From Doris montereyensis (lineage: Eukaryota; Mollusca; Gastropoda; Nudibranchia; Dorididae), in assembly GCA_037039925.1 (NCBI GenBank), contig JAXRKP010000848.1:136001-200000 (forward strand): 64,000 nucleotides of DNA, given 5' to 3'. Made by a program: the position numbers and the translations under genes. The notes beneath the pieces were generated by a model that was given only the letters and a program-made list of their open reading frames with translations, was not told where the DNA came from and did no database searches. This document shows positions 26,118-39,152 of the stretch, in pieces; positions within the stretch are counted from its first letter, which is position 1; every line of letters begins with the position of its first letter.

Positions 26118-28318
26118 CCCATTCGATCCCAGACCATCCGGGAACGGCTGCTAACACCCGCTATAGATACGGTTCACGGGAATCCAGATAGCAATGTAAA
26201 GCTTGTTAAAGTATAGTCCAGTCAGCACACCCGCTGTGATCAGGGGACATCACTGAAATTTTCATTGCAATAGGTTCAGTCTGAAAGACACCGTGGATGT
26301 AAACAAACGAACGTGGTTGTAACTAAAATGGCTTTCAATTTTCTCCAAATTTGATCAACGATGACCCAGACCATCGGGAATGGATGATGATGGATTAGAT
26401 TGAGATGATGAATCTGATGTTGATTGTGATTTGATTCAGGAATTAAAAGAAGATGATGGTGAATCAGATGGGGAGTCTAGGCCTAGTGAACCTAATGCTA
26501 GACCTGGATGTAGAGGAGATGGGGTCAACCCAGAGGATACTGTTTGGAGTGAAATTTTATCAGAGGTGCAGATGGATGAGTTTATTGAACCTGTGGGTCC
26601 AAGCAATGATATAGACCCAGACAACAATTTTTCTGCCTTTGATTTTGATTTCTTTTCATTATTTATTCCTGATTCATTTTATGAACTCTGTGCTCTAGAA
26701 ACCAACAGATATGCACAGGGGTGTATCCGTATAAAAACGGCCCATCATGAAAACCGTGCCTGCTACTGACATCAAGGTGTTTTTGTAAGTCAACTATATG
26801 TTTGGCATCCATAATCTGCCCCATCATAGACACTTTTGGTCCTCAGATGAACTTCTAAATGTTCAAGCTGTGTCCAAAGCAATGGCACATGACCGTTTAT
26901 TTTCGTTACTTTCATCTCAACAACGAGAATATCATTCCATTGGCGAGGACGCATGCCAATTTTCAAAGAAGGCCGCTGTTTGACCTAGTATTCGAGAAGT
27001 CGAGGGGCGAACATGAAGCCTGATCGGGAAATTTTGATCACGAGGCCATGGTGGCATTTACTGGGCGTCTTGTTTTCAAGCAGTACATACGCAACAAACC
27101 GTCACCGTGGGAATAAATGTTTGGTGTGCTGCCTATCACAGCGGATATCTTTTCAATTTTGATTTTTATGCCGGCAAGTCAACTCACAATGCCAGAGGAA
27201 GGGCCATCGTGTGATTTTTTCAATGGGAGAGCCCTACCTGACAAGAGTCACCATTTTTATTTTGACAATTATTTTGCGAGTGAAACCCGCGACTGACCTC
27301 GAACAGGATACCTATGCTTTGGTCGACCATTAGGGCCTCTCGGAAGGGCTGGCCTGAAGTGTTTAAGAACCTGAAGCTAAAAAATCAGCCACAGAAAAAG
27401 GTGTATGCATGAGCCAGGATGGCAACCTGTCGCAACCTTTTCCATGACATAAGGCCAGTATACGTCTTATCAATGAATGCCCAACCCACAATGTCAACGA
27501 CCCAACGCAACTGTTGACGAGTCGACTTTGACCTCCCGATCCGTCCTCACCTATAATAAGAGCATGGGTGGGGTTGATCTACATGATCAGCTGAGATCAT
27601 ACTATCCCATGGGAGATGGAGCAGAAAATGGTGGCTATGCTTGGTATGGTTCTTGTTGCAGGTCGCCACCATCAACGCCTATGTCTACAAAAAGACAAAA
27701 AGCTGCAGATTCAACGGGGCGTAAGCCCATGACCCATTTGGAATTTCACCTGGATGTATGCGGCAACTGAAAGAATACGACACATCAAGAAAACAATCTG
27801 CCAATGAGGTACCTGCTGCCAACGGCGCCACCATTCAGGATCACGCAATGCATCAACCCACTCGGCTCTGCGGCTATAAAAAGCATGTTTCGCATGCTCA
27901 AAATAAACGTCGTGCGTCACCAGCTAACAGAGCCATTGAGACCACCAATGGTTGCCCCCTGTGCAAAGTACACTTGTGTAAAGGACACTGCTTTGCAGTA
28001 TTCCACCAAAATTTGAATACTTGACTATTTTTAAAAAATAAATTAAGTGAGTAAATAGAATTTTAAAATTTAATTTTGTGTGTATATGTGTGTTTGTGTC
28101 TGTTTTGTATAAAAATTAGCATGCAGGACATTACAAAAATATATATTAAAACACAGAACAATCATTTCTCAATACATTGCACTTTGTTTCATGAAAATAC
28201 ACAAACAAATGTATTTATGGTGAATATTTTTCCATCACTAGTTACAATTTTTACGGAGTTATTCCCCTTTCGTTGGGCATTCAGGTGGTAAAATTTCTGA
28301 GGGCCTGGGATTGAATGG
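26118..28318 (+). mobile_element. Degenerate piggyBac transposon
   Basis: The left end CCCATTCGATCCCAGACC and the right end (minus strand) CCATTCAATCCCAGGCCC are terminal inverted repeats. TTAA flanks the right side (28319-28322) and the decayed TGAA the left (26114-26117). The element fills the space between the convergent 3' ends of RAD51AP1 and SNRNP25. Confidence 0.85.
26431..28023 (+). pseudogene. piggyBac transposase, broken
   Basis: The order fits a piggyBac (DDE_Tnp_1_7) transposase. First comes an acidic N-terminus (26431-26769), then LCALETNRYAQG and MFGIHNLPHHRHFW. Next are DEAMVAFTGRL-like and KQYIRNKPSPWGIK-like segments near 27040-27115, and SMGGVDLHDQLRSYYP at about 27566. Last is a C-terminal cysteine cluster, CPLCKVHLCKGHCFAVFH, ending at 28023. 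At least four frame changes and several stops separate the parts, so no active protein can be made from this copy. Confidence 0.85.
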
Positions 28319-28324
28319 TTAATT

Positions 28325-29180
28325 ACGCCAATAAGACGCCTCAGGTCCAATGAGTAAAAACATGAGCGATCTCGGCTCCAATGAGATCCAGTATCGGTTT
28401 GACTGGCATTGGCATCAGTCTATCTATGGGGTAAGATTTCACTTAATAAAGTTATCAAAACAATGCAAAATAAATTCACATAGCCAACAGTGATGTAAGA
28501 CTCAGTTGGCCATGATGTCCAGCAGACTGTTGTCACAGTGAGAAGCTCGGCTTGCTTCATTTCCTCCAATAAGTCTGGCTTTTTCTTGTTAATACTTGGC
28601 TGGCAGAAGCTGTGATGTCAGCCTTCCTTGTGTGACACTTTCATATTTTCCATTCTCTTTAAGTCTCCTGAAGGCTTTGTTTTCAACAACAGACAACGGC
28701 TGCACATCCGCATTTATGAGATCAAGAACGCAACCATCAAGGTTTTTCTTTCTGTCACAGTCAGGCTTGTATTTGGCCTATCAAATATTCCCCGATTTTG
28801 ATGCAATGAGACCACTGTCACCTTGATCGAGCAATTGTTCACATTTTATGCGAGTTTGGCATATTAAGATTTATGTGTTTGAGTAAAGTTGTGTTGCAGG
28901 TGCAAAGAAAAAAGAGGCATTAAAAGTAGACCTAGGAAAGAATTTAAGATAGCCGTGAGTCAAGTTTTTCGTGTCTGAGATTCATGTGATGCACTGTACT
29001 TCTCATGAGATGATTTGCAGAGTAAGAAGCTCTTGTCTTAGACACGTCATAAGCTGAGCGGACGTAAAGTGAAAGCTCTGACCAATCTGGATAAACCTTT
29101 TTGATAACGGGTCTGCCTCGGCTTCATTTATCTTTTGAAACAAGTCCTATTTTGTTGGGGTTGGTTTGGCTGTCGGGCAG
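28325..29180. other. Gap between the piggyBac relic and SNRNP25 exon 5
   Basis: No coding or repeat signal was recognised. On the minus strand this would be the SNRNP25 3' UTR and flank. Confidence 0.4.
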
Positions 29181-29183
29181 CGA

Positions 29184-32100
29184 TCATCTTTCTCGCAATC
29201 TTTTGACAAAAGTCAAGGAATCTTTATTACTGAATTCCATAGCTGGGGACAGAGAAAGTAAAAAAAACCCAACTAAATACAAATATGTACCAAGATAAAG
29301 AATCATTAATAGTATGTTTTTAGAAATACAGCCATTGTATAATATGTGAGCACAACATCAGTTGTAAACTTAATTAATCTTTTTACAACTTTATTTTTTC
29401 ATTACTATGTTTGTCAAATATTCATTCAGTCATTGTGTGCGTTGCTGGTTGGTGTTGGCTTCCATATCTTTTCATTTTCCACAATTATCTGTGGCACGGA
29501 TGGTGGCGTTATATGTATTTGTTCCCAGCAAAAAATTTTGATGTTGACATTTTTATTCATTATCGTCTGTGGCTTCTTTTTCCTTTCAATTTTTCTTGTT
29601 ATCAGATATTCTAATCGTATAAACTTTAAATTTTGTTATATTTAAATTTTAAGGCCATTCAGTTTGGCATTACAGTCAATACTAGTGTTAGATCTAGGTC
29701 TAGATTTCGTATTGAGGGAAGGCAGGGTTGTCAGATTGACTTTGCTTTGCCAAATCCTGGGATTTGAGTTTTTCTTTTCCAGTCCAATGTGCTGGGTCTT
29801 ACAGTATAAAGGCTGTATTTTTACAAATAGTTTTAAACTTTTCAAAAAATATTATATTATACTGATGTATTCATTTAAAACATAAGTATGAAAGGGAATG
29901 CAGCCGGATCATCTAGATCCTATCATTAGGTAAGGGCACATTTATTGCTATCTGAAAAATGTTGCAAAACCTTCACAACATCCCCAGAAAATGCTTAAAG
30001 TGTTAAATGTTCAATGCAACAATATTCAGTAACTTAAGTGAAGAAGATAGTAATGAAAGGGGTTTTGGAGCTTTCCATAAATATAATGTGGAAAGGACAA
30101 AAACAATTTGGCTTTTTCTTGCTATTTTCTATAGTTTTGGTTCTTAATTCAAATTTCCATCTGACAACCTATAACTTTGGGAACTGCTCCAGTAGGCCTG
30201 GGTCTAACATTGACTTTCAAAACGAATATATTTTTTAAACAATGCTAGTCAATTCTAGGCTTTTATTCTGCTCATTGATTGAGTTTCTTCAGCTTTATAA
30301 TATAATATAACAAGCATGTTACACCCCAGAGTGATGCCAAGTACGATTACTAGATCGGATTATTATTTGATACTGAGGTTAAGCAGGTGGGCATGAATGG
30401 TCGGCCTACGTTTCCAACTGGAGAAACAATGAAGTTTACATTAATTCAATGTCACTTCTGGCAGAACATTTTCTCAAAACAAAAACGCTCTGGGAATGAT
30501 TTAAAGCCTACATGCAAAATATGGTTACTCTAAGTGGCCTATCAAAAAGGCCTTTGGCAAAAAAAGATCGACCAACTCATAGTTATATATATATAGATTG
30601 TATGCAAAACCGTGACATGAATTTCCACTAAAAATTCATCTTGTTTTTAAATCCATCTATTGTTAAACAGTAGAGCTTTCTAAAGCACAAGCATCAGATC
30701 ATTACTAATACCAGCAATGGCTGAATTAAAAATAACAAAAAGTTTCAAAGCAATGAGTACCGTAGTACTAGGTACCCTGTACCGTATTAGTTGTCTCTAT
30801 AATATTATACTTACAGTCATGTAGTTTTAGTTATAGTTCTTCTAGTGAAATCTATGTTATTGTTAACGATAATGAAAATCAATAAAGTTCAAACAGTGGG
30901 TATTACTATTATTTAACTATCATTATTAGGATCAAATTTCAAAATGAAATGCCATACCTTTTTAGAGTCTTGTTGTCATCAGTAAGTTTCTCACCATCAA
31001 ACGACAACCAATGCCTCTTCCAAACATGCTTCCTGCAAATCCAAAAAGAAATCCTATGCAATGGTTTGCTGTTCACAGAGATCTTTCACATATTATAACA
31101 TTGATCACTGAATCCTAGCTCCAAATGTAAGGAGGAAATAATTTTTCTTCCCAAAAAATGCTTTAGCATAATCACTATTTTGTGCATTGCAATAATTAAC
31201 TTTAAAAATACTGGTGGCATGCTTCACAAGGCATGCAAGTGAAGCGTTCAATGGTCTATTTTATTGTGCCTTTTGTATGTAATGATCGTTTTTCACAGAT
31301 TGACCATTATTGGCACCATTAGTATCGCCAACCGCCATTGGAACAGTCATCGCTTTCTTTGTCTCCCTGTGACTGAGGAAGGGCGATTTAGCCCAAATAT
31401 TTTCTGTCTTTGTCCAGCATTTTTTCTACCTATAAGATATTCTCTTCATGACTTAGGTTTAATGACATCCACATGATGATGTGGCCAGTCAATTAATCAA
31501 AGTTCTCTTTCCCAGAAACATAAAAGGAGAAAAAGAAGGTTAAAACTAAACGTTTAGCAGAGCTAACCGAAGTGTTGAGATATAGGATATATGCAGTTAA
31601 TTAAACTGCAATGTAGAACATTCTGAACATTATAAAGTAAGAATCAATTAATTTAATAACACTGCTTTGATTCATCTATGACTTAAAAGGTTTTATTGCA
31701 TAAAATATTCTTGATTTTGTTACATAAATAAAAAACAGCTCTAATATTATTGAACATTTTAGTAGGATGATCCAATGTACAACATTCATAATGGTCCTTC
31801 TTGCCTTATGAAAATGTTTTTGCGTGTAGGGAAAATACACAATTTAATAGTAAAAATACATGCACTAAACACGCACTCACAAACATTATCATATCAAACA
31901 TAGATGTATAAACATTTTCTCATCATCTAGTTCTAAAAAGTTACTAACCAGCCCAGTTTAGTTTTTCCTCCACGTCTAATTTGACGAGTGTAAATTGTCT
32001 TCTAAACGCATGCTTGAGGTCAACGACTTTTGCATTATGAGTCACAACAATTGCTAAAGGAAAAGAATGAAAAGAGAATTGTACAGGGTTGTAGTTTTTT

Positions 32101-35100
32101 CATTCTTCTCAGTTTAGTACATATATAAATTGTAGTGGAATCATGGAAATCACAATCACATACAAAAAAAGTATATTGTCATTTACCTTACAACATTATA
32201 AGTCAAATCAATTGTTTAACTTACCTATAAAGTTTATTCTACAAACTACAGGGATTGGGATAGCTTAACAAATAATGAAACATTACCAAAGTTTACATGA
32301 AGTATGATAAGAATTTGAATGAGTGCTAACCAAACTCAATAAGATCTGTTTAAATGGAATAATGGCATCAATTAAGGAAAAAATCTTTAAATGATCGAAC
32401 AAGACTTCACAATTAAAAAACAAAAAAATCACATTTGTAGTGATACAAAGGACAGTAAATATAGCTATAAAAATTATTTTCTTTCTTAAAAAAAAACAAA
32501 AAACTAGGCTACATTATACTAAATATATACGCTACATAACACAAAGTTTCATGGTACTGTGAAGCATGCATTCAATGATACAAGAGATACTATTTTAATG
32601 CACAAAAATCTGAAACATGAAGCCAATTCATTTCTTGAGATGCTTTCTATATTTTCAAGTGAACTAAAAATCTTCATATAAAATCTACTTTATAGTGCAC
32701 TGTCTCTTACTCTAAATGTCAGTGATCAATATACTCACTGATAGTGATTACAGCTAGTTAAAAAGTCAAAAAAAAAAAAAAAGAAGGTTGTGACCAATTT
32801 CAAACAATAGTATAAAAAATAATGTATGGCCATGGGTTTGTGTAAATGAAAGATTGGCTCCATTTTGCTTGCTAGCCTCTCTCCATTTTCTTCATTATAT
32901 TCTTTTTTTTCTACACAGGTAAATTAAATACTAACTATAACAATTTGTTATACACTCAAACCTCGCTATACCGCCAACAGTTGTGCCAGCGGTAACTTTG
33001 GCGTTATAAGGGTAATAGCATTTTAACAAAAATGCCCCCAGCTAGTAATGCAACAAAGGAGATAAACGTCAATGTAAAATAATATAAATCTACAAGAACC
33101 AGGGAAAAGTGAAAGCTGACAATACAATGCAGGCTCAATGCCTGTGAAAATGCTATGGTAGGACAATGTAATGCAGTGGAACCTTTCAAATCGGGGAATC
33201 GGGAAACCCAGCCAATCAGGAAGAAATCACAAGGAATCAGGAAATAGAATTTTTTCTATTATATTTTACCCTCTGAACAGGAAAGGTCCCCAGCCGATCG
33301 GAACGATTTTTCGGGTGCGAGGCACAACGACCATAAGACAGACACACCAGGTATCCATTACGAAGGTGTGAAACCGGGCATTAATTGTTAAGTTACCAAT
33401 ATGGTATGGTGTTCACATGGGGTGGTGCGTAAAAAGCAGCCACATGCACTGATAGCGTTTCATTACCCGCTTAACCTGTTAATCCCAAACGTAACTATCC
33501 CCCATGCGTTCGTGATTGTGTGTCTTATCTTTATTCCATTGAATAAAGCTTGACTGAGACTGAGTGACACCACTGATGCATGCCATGTTTGATTTGATCA
33601 ACTGGTCTCTAGCTACAATAAATTGTTAGAGAGAGAGACAGACAGACAGACAGAAAGAGAGAGAAACAGACAGACAAACAGAGACAAGGAGAGAGAGCCA
33701 GAGAGAGAGAGAGAGAGAGATACAAAGAGAAAGACAGATAGACAGACAAATCAATAAACAAAGAGAAAGAGAAACAAGAGTCAGAGAACCAAAATCTCCA
33801 GGTCCCTGGGTAGTCGAGAAACCTGTCAAATCGAGATTATTTTACGATCCACCCAGATTTCCCGATTGGAGAGGTTCCACTGTAGTAGTTGTACATGTAG
33901 TAGAAGAAGCTGTAGTGTGGGCGACTGGCAAGCGCTACTTTTTTCCTTTCATTCCTTCACTCACTTTTCACCTTGCTGTCTCATCTGAAATCACCCAGAG
34001 ATCACTGCATATATGGTGGACAGGGAAACTTCAATGAAGTAGTAGTAAGTAGGCCTGACAAAAAACTACACATCCATCATGGTTCCATTAGCCCAGGATT
34101 ATGTAGAGTGAGGAGAGATGAGTGGCAAATTGCACATGGGTGTAAAACATGACGCAAGCACACTGATGTTTTTGTGCACGTTTGACTGTGATCTTTGACA
34201 AAGCTAAACTAGAATTTCATTGCAATGCAAATCTCGGATCAAGAGGCTCTAGTTCAACCATTTTCTGGAGTTACTAGATTCTACCCAAAATTCGTATAGT
34301 CTTGTAAATTATTTTCATCTCCTTCCACCACAAAGAAGTGAATATAGATTAGATGTAAAACAAAAATGCTCAGTAACTGCTGTAAGTACATTTAAAAGAA
34401 AATATCAAACATCAGTCCCCCTTCATCCTCCCACCTTAAAGAACTTACGAATTATTTCACTATCTGCACGTCTTATGTTCACCACAATTGCTTGTCCATA
34501 TTCTAGTGCAATCAAAGAATTCACTTCTTCAAGTGTGACTCTTTGATCCATGTCCCGAAGCATCGGATCATTCTGCAAAGGAAAAAAACCCACGATTTAA
34601 CATAGAGACTTAACAATCATACAAACATTTGAATAATTTGATTATTTATGTAATCATCAAGGAATACCCATAGATCAGAATAATCAGATGATGGCATCAT
34701 AAAAAATATATTTGGAAAAATGCACAGATAGGAAGTTATGGAAATAATTGTTTGTAGATGTGAACATGATGTATACTGTGACTTTTATGTTATTAATATT
34801 AGTAATACTGATAAAAAAAAGCATCAGACTCAGAGAGAGCAAAACTGACATGTTTTCATTTCCTGCTTATCAAAAAAACCCTACAACTAGATCCAATGTT
34901 CCCTCTAATTTGTCTGTGTGCGTAAATATTTGGTATTGTTATAATTGTATGAAGTGTGACAAACATATTCCAACTGTGTAGATTTCTTTACTTTGTACAT
35001 GCTGTTGTTTTCAATGGTGTGCGCAGACATTTCTCAACTGTGCAAACCTTATTTTTCCCCTGGTGGGCGTGCCTACATATTCACAGCATAGAAGAAACAT

Positions 35101-37281
35101 GACATTGCCTAGTTCTAGTTCTAGAATAAAAATGTATATAAAAGAATTCGAGCAAGTCTCAAAAAGAATGGAATGGTTCTTTTTATAGGTAAAATCTGGT
35201 TAAAAATCTATATCATGAACTAGGCTCTTGATCTCCATTTATCTGCAGTACAATCCAATGTAATCTACATTTAGACACTGGGAGAACAGGGATACACTTT
35301 GTGTATGTTCACACCTTAAATTATCAGAACAATGAAGAAGTAATTAGTGGACAATTACAGTCAAACATTCAATTCACCACATAAATTTCTTCAATCATTA
35401 TATTATTATAGTAAAAATTTCTGGACTTCTTTCCAGATAAATAAATTCCTTGTTTGGCTCTTAGGGATTGTGATAGATCTCTTCCACTGGGTGTGCCCGA
35501 TTACGGAACTCCTGTAGAATTACTCGAAAAGACTCAAAATTGAGCAACTGGTGTATGTATTGTATTCATTTTTTTTATTCTCAGAATTATTGTCTTAAAC
35601 TCAACATGTTTTGTTGTGATGTAACACAGCTTTTGGTAGGGTGTTCCATTAAACTATGATTCTGTGAGTATATTCGAATGCGTTTGTAGACAATGGGTAA
35701 CGCTTTTTTAATTTTTAATTTGATGTTCTTTGGGTGTGTACATTTTGGTGTCATGTTGAAGTTGTTTTCAATGTTTAGAAAACTTACACCCCCCCCCCCC
35801 ACCTGAACCACTGCACCTTTTAAACTCCTATTGATCCCAGTTTTTAATCCTTACTAACATATTTTGTGTAAAAACATTAATGCATTGTAAACGACAAACT
35901 GGCGGAGTCGCATATTGGGGCAGATCGGGGTTGGGGAAGCCCAGGCCTAGTACGAATCTAAGACGGGAGAATTTCCATGTTCAGGGTTCTCATTTTTTTC
36001 CTGCTAGTGAGTAAAATTCAAATAAGGTAAAGATAATACTTATCGAACCGTCTTTACATATTATTAAAGCACATTTCTATGAACAGAAAACCCTTTTTTA
36101 GACACAATAATCCATCGAGAAATATGAGTTGAGCCTATAGCCTCCACACAGCAGCCATCTTCTTTCTTTCTCACTGTTTTCACCGTGGGCAAGATAAAAT
36201 TTAGGATCTTTTCACTGCGTCAACTCTACAGGATAGCCTAGAAACAAAGCTATTGTGTATATATGCGTTTCTCTGGTGACCTACGCTTGCCTCAGATTGG
36301 GAATGAGGGTGATGGTTGCAGGGTAAGGAATGGTTGATAGATGGTTAACAACAAAACAGGTGTGTCTTTTGTAGACTTTTTCTCTCTCGTTTACTCGCAT
36401 TATCCATAACTTTTTATAATACTTGCTACTTTAAATAGACTGCACACATGATATGGATCCATGAATGTCGAAGGGAAAGAACACAAAACTTACATTTTGT
36501 GGGATTTTGGATCTTTTAAAAACAGATTCAGCTGTGTTTCTTTTTCTTTTTTTAATGTTATTTTTATTAAGTATATTGTACCACACATATATATTATAAT
36601 TATATTATACATTTATTATAATAAATTTTTCACCAATTCATTACCATATTTACGCAATGTCAATCAATCATTATATTATATCTATACACAAACTACGCAC
36701 TTTTTATGCAAATTAGGTAACATGAACTGGTAAAATGTTTAATAAACATACTCATATATATATATTAAATCAATCACATGCTCTTCCTCGTAAAAACATG
36801 TCCCCATAGACCAATGATATCTAGATCTATATGGTTGGTTTCAGTCTCAGTTCGATTTATATAAAGTCTCCTTGTCATTGACATTTGAACAGCTCGTGTT
36901 CATTTGTGAGTTAGCCAGTCTCTTGTCACTTTCTCATTTACTCACTTGAATTGCTCGTATTCTGGCTGTTCCCCACATGTTTGTCTCACCCCTTCAAAAT
37001 AAACAGTCTTTTTTATTTCCTTGGTCTTGGTTGGGACCCTGGCTATATGGTACTCTTACCTCTAAGACACCAGATAACAAGAAACTGACATATTGAGGAT
37101 GAGACATGGAAACTGAGAAAGTAAGACATGGAGCTATAAAAGTGCATGCCATTTCAGAGGAATTTTTACATACCGAAATAAGTCCTGCTAACATTTCCTG
37201 AGCTGTTGTCATTGCTTCTGAATGTGTGAAGGTTGGAATCGTAACTTGGGTATCTCGAGTCTTGCGGCCTTGCGGAGCCAT
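29184..37281 (-). CDS. SNRNP25: SNRNP25 (U11/U12 snRNP 25 kDa protein), five exons
   Basis: Ubiquitin-like-fold protein of the U11/U12 di-snRNP, which recognises U12-type introns. Exons on the minus strand: 37281-37174 (start MAPQGRKTRD), 34572-34449, 32053-31949, 31032-30958 and 29242-29184. Exon 2 has VTLEEVNSLIALEYGQAI (human VTLEEVNSQIALEYGQAM). Exon 3 has IVVTHNAKVVDLKHAF (human VVVVQSATVLDLKKAI). Exon 4 has VWKRHWLSFDGEKLTDDNK (human VWRTYHLTSAGEKLTEDRK). Exon 5 has YGI then SNKDSLTFVKRLRER and a stop (human YGIRNRDEVSFIKKLRQK). Exon 5 needs one extra base near 29230 to read through. The exon 3-4 junction is out of phase as drawn, so its exact splice site is unsure. Introns hold a pogo-type element and one copy of a dispersed 250-bp repeat. 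Confidence 0.88.
30350..30598 (+). repeat. Dispersed 250-bp repeat, copy 4
   Basis: It carries ACTGAGGTTAAGCAGG, AAAGCCTACATGCAAAATAT and GACCAACTCATAGTTATATA. This copy has lost the AATGGCG block. It lies in SNRNP25 intron 4. Confidence 0.65.
32955..33020 (+). mobile_element. Single transposon end of pogo type
   Basis: CACTCAAACCTCGCTATACC followed by GCC and GCGTTATAAG resembles the left end of another Tigger/pogo-type element. No right end was found. Confidence 0.4.
33174..33882. mobile_element. Second pogo/Tigger-like MITE, in SNRNP25 intron 2
   Basis: The left end CAGTGGAACCTTTCAAATCG and the right end (minus strand) CAGTGGAACCTCTCCAATCG match as inverted repeats of about 33 bp. TA follows the right end; the left flank is altered. 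The interior contains a GA/CAGA microsatellite (33628-33780). Confidence 0.75.
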
Positions 37282-38013
37282 GGCAGCTTAAATATATATC
37301 TAGATCTAGATCTAGTAATAATATTATCTAATATTATCAATTTCGGAAGTTTATCATGTCAAACAAGCGGAGTTATGTCGGACAAGCTGGGAGGACTTCA
37401 CCACATGAAACTTGGCCTCATTGAAAACCGAAAGCGAAAACAACTTTAGAATTTATCGTTTACTTTTTTCTTTAGCGAGACACGAAATATTTTGAGTATC
37501 ATACACAATACCATTATTAATTACGAAACAAAATCTAAAAAAGAAGCAGAATTGATGTTGAATAAATAGCGTATACCAAATGTAAAAGAAAACCAAAACC
37601 TGTTTAAATATATCTTTTACGTGTTTATCATTTTCATGTATCTACTCCAGATTTTTGTTTGGTTTGCCAGTCAATAAAAAAGTCGAATTGAAAATTGAAA
37701 AAAAAGACAGAAAGAAGTAGTGTTGACGCAATTTCGATCAAAAAGTGAAACAGAACATAATACAGCAGGCCAGCCAACTGAATAGATCTAGGTCTAGATC
37801 TAGACCATTTAGATCTTATAGATCCTCATTATTGTACTAGATCTATAATTTAATGATGGTAATATACGATCTGATTATCTATTCTCCTGCATTTGTTTTT
37901 AGATCCTCAGAGTTCAACAGAAATAAAACTCAGTAAATAGATCTAATCTTCTAGCACTGAAGACTTTAAAAACAGAATTAAACACTTTTCTTTTGATTTA
38001 AATTTGGCCACCG

Positions 38014-38408
38014 TTATCCGCAAGGTGCCTTGCAAATAACGCTTGAACATTGGTCCGCAAGGCACCTTGCTGATAGTCCTGCTTCTGTGGCGGCATTATC
38101 CGCAAGGACCGGAATTTTGGTCAAGTTCACAGATAAGCATGTCTTGAAAAGTGTGTTAGTGTTCTGTTCAATTCAGTACCACTCCCTCCCCTGGTGTGTA
38201 TGATTGTGCCTGTTCAGCAACCTAATCTTTTTATCCCTTTCTGCGACGTATAATGAAATGAGAAGTCAAAGAAAATTCTCATTTTCGAAATTTATTTGAA
38301 ATGTAAATCTGAGAGGATAGTTTAAAAACAATTTAAAACCTTTTAAACAAAATACACCTTGCGGATAACACTTGTACCTTGGATCCGCAAGGCACCTTTT
38401 ATGGATAA
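38014..38408. mobile_element. Inverted-repeat element built on TATCCGCAAGGTGCCTTGC
   Basis: The left end reads TTATCCGCAAGGTGCCTTGC. The right end on the minus strand reads TTATCCATAAAAGGTGCC, then TTGCGGATCC. The motif recurs inside at about 38050, 38097 and 38356 in both orientations. It is a probable MITE; no target duplication was identified. Confidence 0.65.
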
Positions 38409-38584
38409 TGACTCCTTTTAAATTTAGTGACGTAAAATAATTTTGGCAATTCTATCTCAGTGTATGCTGTTTAATCAGTGACTACATGATTTAGAGGTGG
38501 CACTGCTCAGATACAGCCGAGATGAAAGCTGAAAACGTTTTTTTAAACTGAGTTAGAAACAGAGAAGCAAGCAAGGAGAGAGAG

Positions 38585-38885
38585 AGGGAAGGATTTCCAT
38601 AGTCTGGCACATCCATGGAACATAACTGAGATAAAAAAAATATGTTAGTTATTATTGTTAGGGTAAAAAAGAGAGAGGTCGGTTTCAGTTGCAACAATAT
38701 TTTGTGACTGTATGAGAGTGATCGAGTCCGTTCATTTTGGCTAATCTGACTTGCAGTGTGAGACAAGACTACTGACAGTCAGTTTATTTGAATACCAGCA
38801 ATTCAAAAATGTAAATGACAAGGGACAGTGTGACATATTAGACTAAGACCAACCATTGATTTGACAATGACTGACTTTTGTTTCC
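38585..38885 (+). repeat. Dispersed repeat shared with 15460-15725, copy 2
   Basis: It has the same block order: AGGGAAGGATTTCCATAG, CATAACTGAGA, AGCAATTCAAAAATG, CAGTGTGACATAT, then GACTGACTTTTGTTTCC. It encodes no recognisable protein. Confidence 0.7.
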
Positions 38886-39152
38886 TTCAATAGATCTAGA
38901 TCTAATTGTTGTGTGATCGTGATCAATTATTGTCATTTAAAAAATTTATGACACAAATCCTAAAAAAGACGTGTGATTGATATAATATTGGATGAAGATC
39001 GTCCATTTTGCTCTAAACCTGTCAAGATATTGAGGTAAGATATGGTTTTAGAGATACAGAATTTGAATTAAGCATAAATTCATCCTTGTATGTATTGTTT
39101 TTCAGTTTATGTCTTGACTTTGGTGACAACAATAATCTACGTGAGAGTCACT

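Larger units (their letters stand above)
37282..39152. promoter_or_regulatory. Divergent intergenic region between SNRNP25 and POLR3K
   Basis: About 1.9 kb lies between the opposed start codons. It contains AGATCT-type repeats (37292-37315, 37783-37803, about 38890), an inverted-repeat element at 38014-38408 and one copy of a dispersed repeat at 38585-38885. The acceptor before the POLR3K start exon means the real promoter may be shared and lie close to 37.3 kb. Confidence 0.45.
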
